Positions 25,419-34,498 of a stretch of 64,000 nucleotides of DNA are shown here, piece after piece. The stretch covers positions 1,240,001-1,304,000 of the forward strand of contig NZ_LT629788.1 in NCBI RefSeq assembly GCF_900105805.1, written 5' to 3'. Position 1 is the first letter of the stretch; the number at the start of each line of letters is the position of its first letter. Source of the DNA: Pseudomonas moraviensis (GTDB taxonomy: Bacteria > Pseudomonadota > Gammaproteobacteria > Pseudomonadales > Pseudomonadaceae). A program made the translations under genes and the position numbers. The notes under the pieces are model-generated. The model was given only the letters and a program-made list of their open reading frames with translations, was not told where the DNA came from and ran no database searches.

Positions 25419-26822
25419 ATGGAGCAGCCTGCGGACATCCTGATCATCGGCGGCGGGCTCAGCGGCACGATGCTGGCGGTGCAATTGTTACGTCTGCCTG
25501 GACAACGAAGAATTTTGATCGTCGAGTCGCGTACTGAACTGGGGCGGGGGGAGGCCTACAGCGCTGTCGAGTTGGGGCATACGCTTAACGGCAACGCTGC
25601 GCGGATGAGCGTCGACCCGGATAATCCTGATGATCTGACGCAGTGGTTGAGCGCGCATATTGCTGCTGGCGGCTGGCCGGAGTCGGCTGAGCAGGATGTG
25701 CCGGTCAGTGACCTGTTTCCACCTCGTGGGCTGTTCGGTGTCTACGTACAGCACCGGCTTGCAGAGGCCAGGGAAGTGGGTGCGCTGCAAGGTTCGACTG
25801 TCGAACACATCTGTGCCGAGGCCGTCGACCTGCAAGTTGATCCCGCTTCAGTGAAGCTCACCTTGAGCGATGGTCAGCTTTTGCAGGGTTCCCGCGCCGT
25901 CCTCGCCACCGGCATGTTCCCCGCCGCCCGCACGCCGCAGACGCAATCCACTGGACTCAATGCCGCCGCCCTCGATCCTTGGGATGTGGCGGCCATGCGC
26001 AATCTCGATCCGCAATCCACCGTACTGATCATCGGCTCCGGTCTGACCATGGTCGATGCCGTGGTGTCGCTGGAGCAGGCCGGGCATCGCGGGCCGATCG
26101 AAGTGTTTTCACGGCATGGGTTGCTGCCCCATGTTCGTCGGCAACCGCCAGCCTGGGTGGATTTTCTGGCGCAGGATCACAGCATCCGTACGCCGCGCCA
26201 GTTGTTGCGCGAACTGCGTCGGCACTGTCGCGATGCCATCGCCCAAGGCATCGATTGGCAGGCACCACTGGATACGGTTCGCGCGCATATTGGACGGCTC
26301 TGGAGTCAGGCGACTGACGTGCAGCGTCGACAATTCGTACGGCATGTACGGCCGTGGTGGGAGAGCCATCACCATCGCTCGCCGCCGCTGAGTGCCGAGT
26401 TGATCGAGCGGCTGAGTAAGGCAGGGCGCTTGCGCATTCATGCCGCTTCGTTCAAGGGGCTTGAGCCGGGCAGTGGCGATGCTGTGGCCATTCGCATCCG
26501 TCCTCGCGGTGAGACTGAAACACGCGTCGTGAGTGGTGCGGCGCTGATCAACTCCAGCGGCATCGAATACGACTGGCGGCGGGTTGCTCGGCCGTTGCCG
26601 CAGCAGTTGCTGGCGCGGGGACTGGTGCAGGCGGGGCCGTTGGCGCTGGGGATCGCCGCTGTGGACGGCGCAGTGCTGGATGCCGATGGGCGCGTGAGTG
26701 CTCAGCTGTTTGCCATGGGCCCGCCGTTGCGCGGGATGTGGTGGGAGAGTACGGCGGTGACGGATGTCGCGGCGCAGGCTAAAGCGTTGGCAGGGCGGTT
26801 GGTGAAGAGTCTGAGGGATTGA
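25419..26822 (+). CDS. FAD/NAD(P)-binding oxidoreductase-like protein
   Basis: A 467-aa flavoprotein with an N-terminal dinucleotide fold ADILIIGGGLSGTMLAVQLL and a second one at about residue 195 (STVLIIGSGLTMVDAVVSLE). The early block LGRGEAYSAVELGHTLNGNA resembles the NAD_binding_9 family. The ATG immediately follows the stop of the XRE-cupin gene, so they are co-transcribed. The reaction is not known; a role in handling the same metabolite as the exporter is only a guess. Confidence 0.8.
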   Translation: MEQPADILIIGGGLSGTMLAVQLLRLPGQRRILIVESRTELGRGEAYSAVELGHTLNGNAARMSVDPDNPDDLTQWLSAHIAAGGWPESAEQDVPVSDLFPPRGLFGVYVQHRLAEAREVGALQGSTVEHICAEAVDLQVDPASVKLTLSDGQLLQGSRAVLATGMFPAARTPQTQSTGLNAAALDPWDVAAMRNLDPQSTVLIIGSGLTMVDAVVSLEQAGHRGPIEVFSRHGLLPHVRRQPPAWVDFLAQDHSIRTPRQLLRELRRHCRDAIAQGIDWQAPLDTVRAHIGRLWSQATDVQRRQFVRHVRPWWESHHHRSPPLSAELIERLSKAGRLRIHAASFKGLEPGSGDAVAIRIRPRGETETRVVSGAALINSSGIEYDWRRVARPLPQQLLARGLVQAGPLALGIAAVDGAVLDADGRVSAQLFAMGPPLRGMWWESTAVTDVAAQAKALAGRLVKSLRD

Positions 26823-26892
26823 TGCGTTCCCTGTGGCTCGCCCCTACAGGATATTGAGGTTGTGAAAACAATTTGCGCCACACCGCAGCCCC

Positions 26893-26980
26893 TGTAGGAG
26901 TGAGCCTGCTCGCGATAGCGGTGGTTCAGTCAATAAAAGCTGACTGATAGACCGCGATCGCGAGCAGGCTCACTCCTACA
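26893..26980. repeat. REP pair, inverted
   Basis: TGTAGGAGTGAGCCTGCTCG at 26893 and the inverted copy ending CTCACTCCTACA at 26980. It lies between two convergent genes. Confidence 0.9.
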
Positions 26981-27004
26981 TTCGTTGCGTGGTGCCTGAA
27001 GGTA

Positions 27005-28378
27005 TTACGCAACCACCCGATAGCACGGCACGTATGCCGCGCCACCCGGCAACTTCATCCGGTGCTGGGCGACAAAGGCCTTTAGCAGTGCATCCAGCGG
27101 CTGCATGATCGCCGCATCACCACGAATCTGATACGGCCCGTGTTCTTCGATCAGGCGAATTCCCTTGTCCTTGACGTTGCCGGCGACGATGCCGGAAAAC
27201 GCTCGACGCAAATTGGCCGCCAGTTCATGCGGTGGCTGGTCGCGGTGCAGTTTGAGATTGGCCATGTTTTCGTGAGTCGGATCGAACGGACGCTGGAAGC
27301 CCTCGTCGATCTTCAACAGCCAGTTGAAATGAAACGCATCGTTCCGCTCGCGGCGGAACTGCTTCACCGCTTTCAGTCCCTGGGTCATCTGCCGCGCCAC
27401 TTCGGCCGGGTCATCGATGATGATCTCGTAATGCTGCTTCGCCGCTTCGCCGAGTGTTGCGACGACGAACGCATCCAGTTGCTCAAGATACGGCGCGGCA
27501 TGCTTCGGCCCGGTGAGGATCACCGGGAATGGCAGACCTTCGTTGCCCGGGTGCATCAGGATACCGAGCAGGTAGAGGAACTCCTCGGCAGTACCGGCGC
27601 CGCCCGGGAAGATGATGATGCCATGTCCAACACGGACGAAGGCTTCCAGACGCTTTTCGATGTCCGGCAGGATCACCAGTTCATTGACGATCGGGTTTGG
27701 CGCTTCGGCAGCGATGATGCCCGGCTCGGTCAGGCCGAGGTAGCGGCCGCCGTGAATGCGCTGTTTGGCATGGGCGATGGTTGCGCCCTTCATCGGGCCT
27801 TTCATTACGCCCGGGCCGCAACCGGTGCAGATGTCGAGGCTGCGCAGGCCCAGTTCGTGGCCGACTTTCTTGGTGTACTTGTACTCTTCGGTGTTGATCG
27901 AGTGGCCACCCCAGCACACCACGATTTTCGGCTCGACGCCCGGGCGCAGGGTGCGCGCGTTGCGCAGCAGGTGGAATACATAGTCACTGATGCCCTGGGA
28001 ATTGCTCAGATCGATGCGCTGGCTGTCGAGTTCGTTCTCGGTGTAGACGATGTCGCGCAGAGCGCTGAAGAGCATCTCGCGGGTACTGGCGATCATCTCG
28101 CCGTCGACGAACGCGTCGGCCGGAGCGTTCAGCAGCTCCAGGCGCACCCCGCGATCCTGTTGGTGAATACGGATTTCGAAGTCTTTGTAGGCTTCGAGAA
28201 TGGTCTTGGCATTGTCGACATGCGCGCCGGTGTTGAGGATGGCCAGGGCGCACTGGCGGAAGAGGGTGTAGGTGCTGCCGGATCCGGCTTCGCTCAGTTG
28301 TTGGACTTCACGTTGAGAAAGGGTTTCCAGACTGCCTTTCGGGCTGACCGAGGCATTGATTACGTGTCGTTGGGTCAT
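27005..28378 (-). CDS. ppnN: LOG-family nucleotide 5'-monophosphate nucleosidase PpnN
   Basis: A 457-aa protein matching PpnN (YgdH). The central LOG domain carries TGCGPGVMKGPMKGATIAHA and the active-site motif FPGGAGTAEEFLYLLGIL (PGGxGTxxE). The N-terminal (SPKGSLETLSQREVQQL) and C-terminal extensions are those of the long bacterial form. PpnN cleaves purine and pyrimidine 5'-monophosphates to free base and ribose 5-phosphate and is stimulated by (p)ppGpp. The start at 28378 fits the family's N-terminus MTQRHVINASVSP. A single gene. Confidence 0.92.
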   Translation of the reverse strand: MTQRHVINASVSPKGSLETLSQREVQQLSEAGSGSTYTLFRQCALAILNTGAHVDNAKTILEAYKDFEIRIHQQDRGVRLELLNAPADAFVDGEMIASTREMLFSALRDIVYTENELDSQRIDLSNSQGISDYVFHLLRNARTLRPGVEPKIVVCWGGHSINTEEYKYTKKVGHELGLRSLDICTGCGPGVMKGPMKGATIAHAKQRIHGGRYLGLTEPGIIAAEAPNPIVNELVILPDIEKRLEAFVRVGHGIIIFPGGAGTAEEFLYLLGILMHPGNEGLPFPVILTGPKHAAPYLEQLDAFVVATLGEAAKQHYEIIIDDPAEVARQMTQGLKAVKQFRRERNDAFHFNWLLKIDEGFQRPFDPTHENMANLKLHRDQPPHELAANLRRAFSGIVAGNVKDKGIRLIEEHGPYQIRGDAAIMQPLDALLKAFVAQHRMKLPGGAAYVPCYRVVA

Positions 28379-28600
28379 GCAGTGATCCTTAAAACGATGC
28401 CTTCCGCAACGCAGCGGAGGGCATCCGAATAGTGTGTATCCATGAATGAAGATGGCACGATCTGCGCTGTACCGCCATGTCCCCGTTGGACGCTGAAAAG
28501 ATGAAAAGGAGCCCAGCATAGCTAAAACCCGCTGCGATGCGATAATGCGCCGGCGAGTTTTTTCCATTGCGCCTCTTGTCACTCAGGGAAGTCATTTTCG

Positions 28601-29128
28601 ATGTTCGAGATTCAGCCGATGGACCCCGCTACCTTTCGCCAGCAGACGCGCCGCAGCACAGTCATCATCGCGGTGCTGTTCCTGTTGCTGGCGATGCTGT
28701 TTTCGTCGGTCGCGGTGGCAGTGTTCGGTGAGCCCGATGGGGATAATCTGCGCTTCAATGTTGGCGGCGTGTTCGTGGCGTTTCTGCTGACGGCAGCGCT
28801 GTTGCGCGGACGTTTCTGGCATCAGACCTGGATGGCACCAGCCGTGTATGGCTGGCGCCTCAAGCGCAACCTGATGAGCATCACCAATGTGATGCATCAG
28901 GTGACAGCGGCAGTGCAAAGCGATGATCCGACGGCGATGAAGGTGTTGCGTTTCTACCACTTGGGATTGCTGCAGATGCACGAGCTGGACGGCAACTCGA
29001 GCGATCACGGCCAATTGCGTGACGAAGTCGAACAGCATAAGGCGCGGATGCAGGCGCAGGGCCTTGATCCACACCAGCCACGCTTCGACCCGCAATGGCT
29101 GGAGACATTGAAACCGGCCTCGCGTTAA
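28601..29128 (+). CDS. DUF3087 family membrane protein
   Basis: A 175-aa protein with two transmembrane helices (about residues 20-42 and 53-70) and a soluble C-terminus containing LRFYHLGLLQMHELDGN, typical for DUF3087. Function unknown. Its stop overlaps the end of the convergent DUF2784 gene by 4 nt. Confidence 0.85.
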   Translation: MFEIQPMDPATFRQQTRRSTVIIAVLFLLLAMLFSSVAVAVFGEPDGDNLRFNVGGVFVAFLLTAALLRGRFWHQTWMAPAVYGWRLKRNLMSITNVMHQVTAAVQSDDPTAMKVLRFYHLGLLQMHELDGNSSDHGQLRDEVEQHKARMQAQGLDPHQPRFDPQWLETLKPASR

Positions 29129-29511
29129 AACGGAATGCGCCGGGCGCGGCGCAGTTTCCATGAGCGCAGCAGTCGCGCGTAGACGATCAGGTTGATCGCC
29201 AGTACCACGCTGCCGAGCGCCAGTTGAATCTGCGGGGTCAGACCTGCCGGGTAGATGATCGGCCAGATGTAATGCTCGATGAAGCCGCCGGCATATTCGG
29301 TCTGCCCGGCCGCGTGGCGCATCAGGTTTTCCCAGTAGGTCAGCGGGCAGGTCAGGTGCAACACCTCGACCGCCACGCCCCAGCCTGCCGCTGGCAGGTG
29401 CAGCCACATCAGCCGTGGCCAGCGCAGCACCAACAGCCCGCCGAGCAGGACGAAGAGGATGAAACTCAAGTGAAACAGCACCAGCCCGTCGGCGGCGATT
29501 CGGTACAGCAT
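29125..29511 (-). CDS. DUF2784 family membrane protein
   Basis: A 128-aa integral membrane protein with about four helices. MLYRIAADGLVLFHLSFILF, HLTCPLTYWENLMRHAAGQT and GGFIEHYIWPIIYPAGL are the standard DUF2784 blocks. Function unknown. Convergent with the DUF3087 gene. Confidence 0.88.
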   Translation of the reverse strand: MLYRIAADGLVLFHLSFILFVLLGGLLVLRWPRLMWLHLPAAGWGVAVEVLHLTCPLTYWENLMRHAAGQTEYAGGFIEHYIWPIIYPAGLTPQIQLALGSVVLAINLIVYARLLRSWKLRRARRIPF

Positions 29512-29635
29512 GGCGTCTTCCTGACGTGAAGATGAATGGCGCTATGGTACGCCGCGCGAGACAAAATTCCTTGGTGAATTCGGATCAGGAAAAGTGTTCT
29601 ACCCTTTAACAATGATCAACTTGTTCAGAGGTGAG

Positions 29636-29788
29636 ATGCACATGGCGAACGAGCAAACGCGTCCCGATGAAGATGAGCCGACAGAGGCCGAGATCGAGCG
29701 GCAGAAGAGAAGGGAGGAGAAAACCTGGAAGCATGATGACAGCCGCGAGCTGTCGGAGCGCGATCAGGAGCGTCCTCTGAAGCCTTGA
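29636..29788 (+). CDS. Small acidic/charged protein, 50 aa
   Basis: Begins MHMANEQTRPDEDEPTEAEI with GAGGTG 6 nt upstream of the first ATG. More than half the residues are charged, so it is probably disordered or a single helix. It is followed by a strong terminator. No family recognised. Confidence 0.6.
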   Translation: MHMANEQTRPDEDEPTEAEIERQKRREEKTWKHDDSRELSERDQERPLKP

Positions 29789-29799
29789 ACGGCGCATAC

Positions 29800-29827
29800 G
29801 AAGAGCCCCGCATCAGCGGGGCTCTTC
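29800..29827. terminator. Rho-independent, probably bidirectional terminator
   Basis: GAAGAGCCCCGC (29800-29811), loop ATCA, GCGGGGCTCTTC (29816-29827). It sits between two convergent small genes and can serve both; the T-run is weak. Confidence 0.8.
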
Positions 29828-29832
29828 GCGTT

Positions 29833-30105
29833 TCAGAGGTCTTCCAGCTGCGTGAAGTCCGGGTATGTCGCTCGATACCCCAACGTTCGATCGATCCACG
29901 CATTGAGCTCATTGACCATCACCGGCGGATGGCCGGGATAACCCTCGAGGGTGCTGCGCAAGGTGCGTTCGATGTCGGGCACGCTGTGCAGGTTTCGGGT
30001 CTTGATGTAATGGCCGATAAAACAGTCGAGTTCCAGGCGTTCTGTCTTGGACAGATGGACACACTTCAGGCCGCTGACCTGTTTGATTGCAAAATCGTCG
30101 CTCAC
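29833..30105 (-). CDS. Hypothetical protein, 90 aa
   Basis: Starts at GTG 30105 (MSDDFAIKQVSGLKCVHLS). Helical and moderately charged; the block YPGHPPVMVNELNAWIDRTL lies in the middle. No signal peptide or known motif. It ends just before the shared terminator at 29800-29827. Confidence 0.55.
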   Translation of the reverse strand: MSDDFAIKQVSGLKCVHLSKTERLELDCFIGHYIKTRNLHSVPDIERTLRSTLEGYPGHPPVMVNELNAWIDRTLGYRATYPDFTQLEDL

Positions 30106-30511
30106 TTATTTCTCTGCAAGGCTTGAAAGTTGTTGATGGATTCCTGATCTCTTTGACTCTTTGGTCAACTGGTATACCAATCGGAAAGGCGGCGCGCATG
30201 CTATCCGCAGCGCGAGAAAATGTATGTATGACAGTCGAAATGTCAGACAGGCGGTTGATTCGCTCAAACGGCTGTTTTATCGAGGCTGTTTCGCGGTTGA
30301 AACACTTTTTGTAACGCTGAGGAATCAATGCAAGGCATGTTCGGATAACGCGCCGAGTCGGTAGATATTTAGTCGATCCTTCGTTCAACTGCTCGCCCGC
30401 CAGTCTGCCTCGACGGTGCGCAATACCGTGATTACGTTATGCAAAATTAGAATTTAAAAATTAAATTCAAGAGCGTTATGGTCTATGCAAATCTCATTTG
30501 CAGGACTCGCC
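30106..30511. other. AT-rich intergenic region with two palindromes
   Basis: About 400 bp with no supportable gene. It contains TGGTATACCA (30170-30179), identical in core to the sites near 60420, and a perfect 8-bp inverted repeat GAATTTAA-AAA-TTAAATTC (30450-30468), 44 bp before the sulfonate-type binding protein gene. The second is a likely operator or promoter element for that gene. Confidence 0.5.
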
Positions 30512-31459
30512 ATGAAGCTGTCTCGTTTCCTACGCCGCGCGCTGACCATTGCGTTGTTGATCTCGCCATTGGCCTACGCCGCGGAGCCTTTAGTCCTGCA
30601 CGTCGGCGATCAGAACTACTACAACATCCGTGCTTCGGTCGAAGCCTCAGGTGTGTTGAAAGACGCGCCTTACACAGTCGACTGGAAACACTTCCAGGCT
30701 GCCGCGCCGCTCGCTGAAGCGTTGCAAACCGGCTCGCTGGATCTGGGTTTTCTCGGCGATTCCGGTTTCCTTTTCCTTGCTGCCAAACAGGCACCAGTGA
30801 AACTGATTGGCGTATCGCGGCAGAACCCCGACACCATTGCCTTACTGGTGCCCAAGGATTCGCCGGTGAAAACCATCGCCGACCTCAAGGGGAAAAAAGT
30901 CGCTTACTGGCCCGGAGCCTGGAGCCAGCAACTGACCTTGCGCGCTCTGGAGCAGGGTGGTCTGCCGGAAAACTACGTCGACTTCGTCAAGCTGATGCCG
31001 ATCGACGCGGCCGCCGCTTTGCCGCAGGGCAGCATCGACGCCTTTCCGGTGTGGGAACCGTATATCTCGCAACAGATCGTGTTCTCTGGCGCTCGGCCGA
31101 TCCTGACGGCGAAAAACCTGATGCCAGGGCTGAGCGCCATCGCGGCTTCGACTCCTTCCATCGACAGCAAGCGTGCGGCGATTGCCGATTTTCTCGGACG
31201 ATTGAAACAAGCGCGAGCCTGGGTTGATCACCATACCGACGAGTACGCTGACCTCTGGGCAAAAAAAGCCAATCTCGATCAGACGGTCTCGCGGCATTGG
31301 TTGCGCCAGGCGCACATGAGCGTCGGACCGGTGGATCAGCAGGCGGCAGCGGATCTGCAGAGCACGGCGGACTTCCTGTTCAAAGTCAAAGCACTGCCCG
31401 CACCGCTGGCGACGGCAGGCATCATCGACACTTCGTTTCAACAAGCCTTGACTCACTGA
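30512..31459 (+). CDS. ABC transporter substrate-binding protein, aliphatic sulfonate type (SsuA-like)
   Basis: A 315-aa periplasmic binding protein with signal peptide MKLSRFLRRALTIALLI, cleaved near AYAAEP. NMT1/SsuA-type features: HVGDQNYYNIRASVEASGVL, GSLDLGFLGDSGFLFLAAK and LKGKKVAYWPGAWSQQLTL. The start at 30512 has AGGA 8 nt upstream. No permease or ATPase gene follows, so it is an orphan receptor. The ligand may be a sulfonate, taurine or related compound. A short AT-rich inverted repeat lies upstream. Confidence 0.85.
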   Translation: MKLSRFLRRALTIALLISPLAYAAEPLVLHVGDQNYYNIRASVEASGVLKDAPYTVDWKHFQAAAPLAEALQTGSLDLGFLGDSGFLFLAAKQAPVKLIGVSRQNPDTIALLVPKDSPVKTIADLKGKKVAYWPGAWSQQLTLRALEQGGLPENYVDFVKLMPIDAAAALPQGSIDAFPVWEPYISQQIVFSGARPILTAKNLMPGLSAIAASTPSIDSKRAAIADFLGRLKQARAWVDHHTDEYADLWAKKANLDQTVSRHWLRQAHMSVGPVDQQAAADLQSTADFLFKVKALPAPLATAGIIDTSFQQALTH

Positions 31460-31592
31460 AAACCAGCATCGGAACCAAACCCTGTGTACCTTATCCAACC
31501 TGCGCTCGCTGGTAGCAGCGCAGGAAAGGACAAGGGCGAGGGAGTTTTGCCATTGGACAACACGACGGCTATCGCCGGACTCAGGGCGAAAC

Positions 31593-32492
31593 ATGACTTC
31601 CGGATGCAAACTTCTCTGTGCTGCGCTCGTCGCGTTCGGTCTGGCCGGCTGCATCGCCGCGCCGGTCGAAATGACCGCGCAAACCGAAACCCGCCTGCAG
31701 TCCCGGGCACCCGTACGTTTTCTCCTGACGTTCGATGATGGCCCCAGCGATTCAGGTTTGTGGAACCCCACGGCCACGGTGCTCGACAGCCTCAAAAGCA
31801 GCGCTGTGCAGGCAAACATCAAAGCCGTGTTTTTCGTGCAGACCCGGGCGCCTCGGGCAGGTGACAGCGAGATCGGTCGCAGCTTGATGCGTCGTGAACA
31901 CGCCGAGGGGCATATTCTGGCCTTTCACACCGCGACTCACTGGCACACCAACCATCGCTCGCTCGATCCGCAAGAACTGGAGCAGTCGCTGACCGAAGGC
32001 AGCGCCGACATCGCAGCTATTACTGGAGCGCCGCCCAAGCTGTTGCGCCCGCCATTCTGGAACTATGACAAACGCACATTCGCGGCCTACCAGAAGCACG
32101 GCTTGCAGGTTTTGCTCACGGATGTGAGCGCCAATGACGGCAAGGTCTGGGGCTTCAATGCCAGTCCCCGGCGTCGCGCGAATATGCTGCGGCAGTTGTC
32201 CGAAGTGCGCGAACGCATCGCCGTTGGTCAATTGCCGACGGTGGACGGTGTGATTCCGGTGGTGGTGACGTTCCATGATCTCAATCGCTACACGGCGCGC
32301 CACACCCGGGAATATCTGCAGATTCTGCTCGATAGCGCGGCGGCAACCGGGGTCAGACTGGCGGACAAGCCGTTCTACGACGATCAGGCCGCGCTGGAAA
32401 AAGCTGCGCTGGCGCGTATTGTCCAGGAAAGCGCTGAACCGGTGAATCTGCCCGGAATGTGGAACTGGATCTGGGATCACGACGCACATTGA
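31593..32492 (+). CDS. Polysaccharide deacetylase-family lipoprotein
   Basis: A 299-aa protein with signal peptide and lipobox (MTSGCKLLCAALVAFGLAGC, Cys at 20). The NodB fold is marked by LLTFDDGPSDS (catalytic Asp), FHTATHWH (metal-binding histidines), LLRPPFWNYD and the late VVVTFHDLN. It probably removes N- or O-acetyl groups from a cell-wall or surface polysaccharide at the periplasmic side. A single gene. Confidence 0.88.
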   Translation: MTSGCKLLCAALVAFGLAGCIAAPVEMTAQTETRLQSRAPVRFLLTFDDGPSDSGLWNPTATVLDSLKSSAVQANIKAVFFVQTRAPRAGDSEIGRSLMRREHAEGHILAFHTATHWHTNHRSLDPQELEQSLTEGSADIAAITGAPPKLLRPPFWNYDKRTFAAYQKHGLQVLLTDVSANDGKVWGFNASPRRRANMLRQLSEVRERIAVGQLPTVDGVIPVVVTFHDLNRYTARHTREYLQILLDSAAATGVRLADKPFYDDQAALEKAALARIVQESAEPVNLPGMWNWIWDHDAH

Positions 32493-32594
32493 GGCGTAAG
32501 TAATCTGTGATCGGCTTGGCATTTTCGGGCCGGGCAATGAACACTTCCTGCATCTATGCTCGTTGGATCGATTCCGCCTGCGAGGCGTCCGTCC

Positions 32595-32837
32595 ATGCTT
32601 GCCATTGCCGATATTTGTCGCATCGTCGAGTCAGGCTTCCCTAACTACAAATGTGATTGCGCGCCAACGGCGCAGGGGTTGTTGCGCATCGAGGTGTATG
32701 AGCCGGGCAGCGGGCGTATTGAACTGTTGCTGGATGGCGTTTCTCCCGAACATCTGGTGACCATCCGGGACATTTCCAATTTCATCGGTGAGTTGCGCAC
32801 TGAAATGAGCGCGGGACGCCGGGCTTTCGCCGGCTGA
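32595..32837 (+). CDS. DUF1652 family protein
   Basis: An 80-aa protein typical of Pseudomonas: MLAIADICRIVESGFPNYKC, LRIEVYEPGSGRIELLLDG and a final RDISNFIGELRTEM. The family has no known function. It ends 2 nt before the convergent Nudix gene. Confidence 0.85.
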   Translation: MLAIADICRIVESGFPNYKCDCAPTAQGLLRIEVYEPGSGRIELLLDGVSPEHLVTIRDISNFIGELRTEMSAGRRAFAG

Positions 32838-32839
32838 CT

Positions 32840-33202
32840 TTATAAACGCCGTTGAAAGGCCTGCACGATGCGCCGCGTGGCGTCGTTGGTTTCGAGATTG
32901 TGCACGGCATCGAGCGGAAACCAGATGCAATCGACGATTTCGTTCTGTGGGCGGACATCGTCGATGTTGACCACTGAGGCCTCGTAAACGTGATGCCGCG
33001 TGCTACCGGACTGCAGGTCCATCAAGTACAGCACTTCATCGGCATTCAGCCCGGTTTCTTCCTGCAACTCGCGCACGGCAGCGGCCGCGCGGGTTTCCCC
33101 GCGCTCGACCTTGCCGCCGGGCAATGACCACGGATGACGGGGTTTGCGCACGAGGAGGATGTGACGATCCTGCTCGCAGATGACGGTAGCGCGTACTTTC
33201 AT
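32840..33202 (-). CDS. Nudix hydrolase
   Basis: A 120-aa Nudix protein. The Nudix box GGKVERGETRAAAAVRELQE followed by ETGLN matches GX5EX7REUXEEXGU. It would hydrolyse a nucleoside diphosphate-linked substrate with Mg2+. The start at 33202 (MKVRATVICEQD) has AAGG 5 nt upstream; an ATG 8 codons earlier (33226) is possible. No close subfamily is evident. Confidence 0.88.
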   Translation of the reverse strand: MKVRATVICEQDRHILLVRKPRHPWSLPGGKVERGETRAAAAVRELQEETGLNADEVLYLMDLQSGSTRHHVYEASVVNIDDVRPQNEIVDCIWFPLDAVHNLETNDATRRIVQAFQRRL

Positions 33203-33421
33203 GGATGCCTTGCTGGTTGATGTCATAAAACTGTAATTGAACTGCAATATTCGAGCCGTGCGCGGGTTTAAAGGTTCCCGTTTAATTGGGAGCCTTCTGC
33301 ATGTGGAAAAGTGCCGGCCTATTGACGGTAAGGGACGCGACATCCGGTTTACACCGCAGCGGGGACCCGGTGTAAGGTGAACACGTACACCGAAAACACC
33401 GTTGGCAAAAAGGAGGTGCTC

Positions 33422-33619
33422 ATGAGCATTCCAATGCTGAACAAGCTGCACATGAACGGTTATGACGTGCTCAGCGTGAACAACGGCCCCTGGCGGGTCT
33501 GCACGCAGGGCGATCGATTGGCGTCATTCACCAGCAGGGAGGAGGCGATGGCCTATGCGGCGGCGCTTCCCGGCTATAAAAAACGCTCCAGGCCGGTGCA
33601 GAGTCACAAAGTCGGTTGA
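33422..33619 (+). CDS. Small hypothetical protein, 65 aa (DUF2188-like style)
   Basis: Starts MSIPMLNKLHMNGYDVLS behind a near-perfect AAGGAGG ribosome-binding site. The core PWRVCTQGDRLASFTSREEA reads as beta-beta-alpha with the same W-x-V ... S-R-x-EA pattern as the proteins at 13890 and 14389. It is followed by a strong terminator, so it is a single-gene transcript. Function unknown. Confidence 0.75.
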   Translation: MSIPMLNKLHMNGYDVLSVNNGPWRVCTQGDRLASFTSREEAMAYAAALPGYKKRSRPVQSHKVG

Positions 33620-33631
33620 CATGTAGTCATG

Positions 33632-33659
33632 AAGCCCCGGTTGCGACCGGGGCTTTTTT
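33632..33659 (+). terminator. Rho-independent terminator
   Basis: AAGCCCCGG (33632-33640), loop TTGCGA, CCGGGGCTT (33647-33655), then TTTT. It ends the small gene at 33422. Confidence 0.9.
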
Positions 33660-33680
33660 GTTGAAGCAGGCGCATCGGCG

Positions 33681-33920
33681 TCAGTGGATTTTGGATCGGC
33701 TGATGGTCCGGGCTTTTACCTCCTTGGCATAACCTTGCAATCTTTCCTCGTCGCTTTGCAGGATTTCGCAAGAGCGCAAAACGGTCTGGGCGTCTGCCTC
33801 GTTACCCGATTTGCGCAGCTGTTCAGCGATGCGCTTGAGGTCGACTGCCGACCACCTCAGGTCGGACGCCACGCTTTGCAGATCCCGTTGAAGTTCGTGT
33901 TCGTATTCATTGAGCCGCAT
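33681..33920 (-). CDS. Hypothetical helical protein, 79 aa
   Basis: Starts MRLNEYEHELQRDLQSVASD behind a near-consensus GGAGGTGATC ribosome-binding site. The whole protein reads as amphipathic helix rich in E, Q, R and A, probably a coiled coil. No family recognised. Confidence 0.65.
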   Translation of the reverse strand: MRLNEYEHELQRDLQSVASDLRWSAVDLKRIAEQLRKSGNEADAQTVLRSCEILQSDEERLQGYAKEVKARTISRSKIH

Positions 33921-34104
33921 GATCACCTCCAGAACATTCTCGGTAGAAAAGAGTAGTCGCATTTTTCCAGATGCAACCGGGTCATCTGACGCTCGGCTGA
34001 ACCGATGTAAAAAATTGTCCGATCGCCGATAACGGCGGGGTGCCACGATGGATGTGCACGCGGTTAAACGGTACATTCGCTTTTTTTCAGATCAGGTAAA
34101 CAGC

Positions 34105-34440
34105 ATGCGCGTATGGATCGGCACTTTGGCATTGGCCCTGTTGACGGGTTGCTCGTTACCAGCATCGTTGGTGCCGGGCGAGCCAAACCTCAGCAAGACC
34201 AGTGACAAGCCTCCCAGAGAATATGCGGCATGTTTGTTACCGTTGTGGCAGAAGGACGTCGCCAAGACTGCGCAGACGTCGATTTCCAACGGCTATCGAA
34301 TTACCGCGCCGAGCATTATCACGGCGGATGAGATTCTCGATATCGTCAAGTACAAGGACGGCAGCAAAGTGTCCCTTTACCAAGGGCCGCCATGGGCCAA
34401 GTCCGGGTCGCTGCGCCAATCGGTGCGTGACTGCCTGTAG
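34105..34440 (+). CDS. Small lipoprotein, 111 aa
   Basis: Signal peptide MRVWIGTLALALLTGCSLPA with lipobox Cys at 16. The mature part has KPPREYAACLLPLWQKDVAK and ends in two segments around a second and third Cys that could form a disulfide. It is followed by a strong terminator, so a single-gene transcript. No function assigned. Confidence 0.7.
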   Translation: MRVWIGTLALALLTGCSLPASLVPGEPNLSKTSDKPPREYAACLLPLWQKDVAKTAQTSISNGYRITAPSIITADEILDIVKYKDGSKVSLYQGPPWAKSGSLRQSVRDCL

Positions 34441-34461
34441 CCACGCCTCTGATTCACAGCA

Positions 34462-34497
34462 AAGGCAGACACCGAATCCCCGGTGTCTGCCTTTTTT
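34462..34497 (+). terminator. Rho-independent terminator
   Basis: AAGGCAGACACCG (34462-34474), loop AATCCC, CGGTGTCTGCCTT (34481-34493), then T-run. It ends the small lipoprotein gene and marks the left edge of the truncated DUF6338 sequence. Confidence 0.92.
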
Positions 34498-34498
34498 C

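Noticed and set aside
27140..28432. Plus-strand open frame of 430 codons
   Set aside because: Antisense to ppnN, which is unmistakable.
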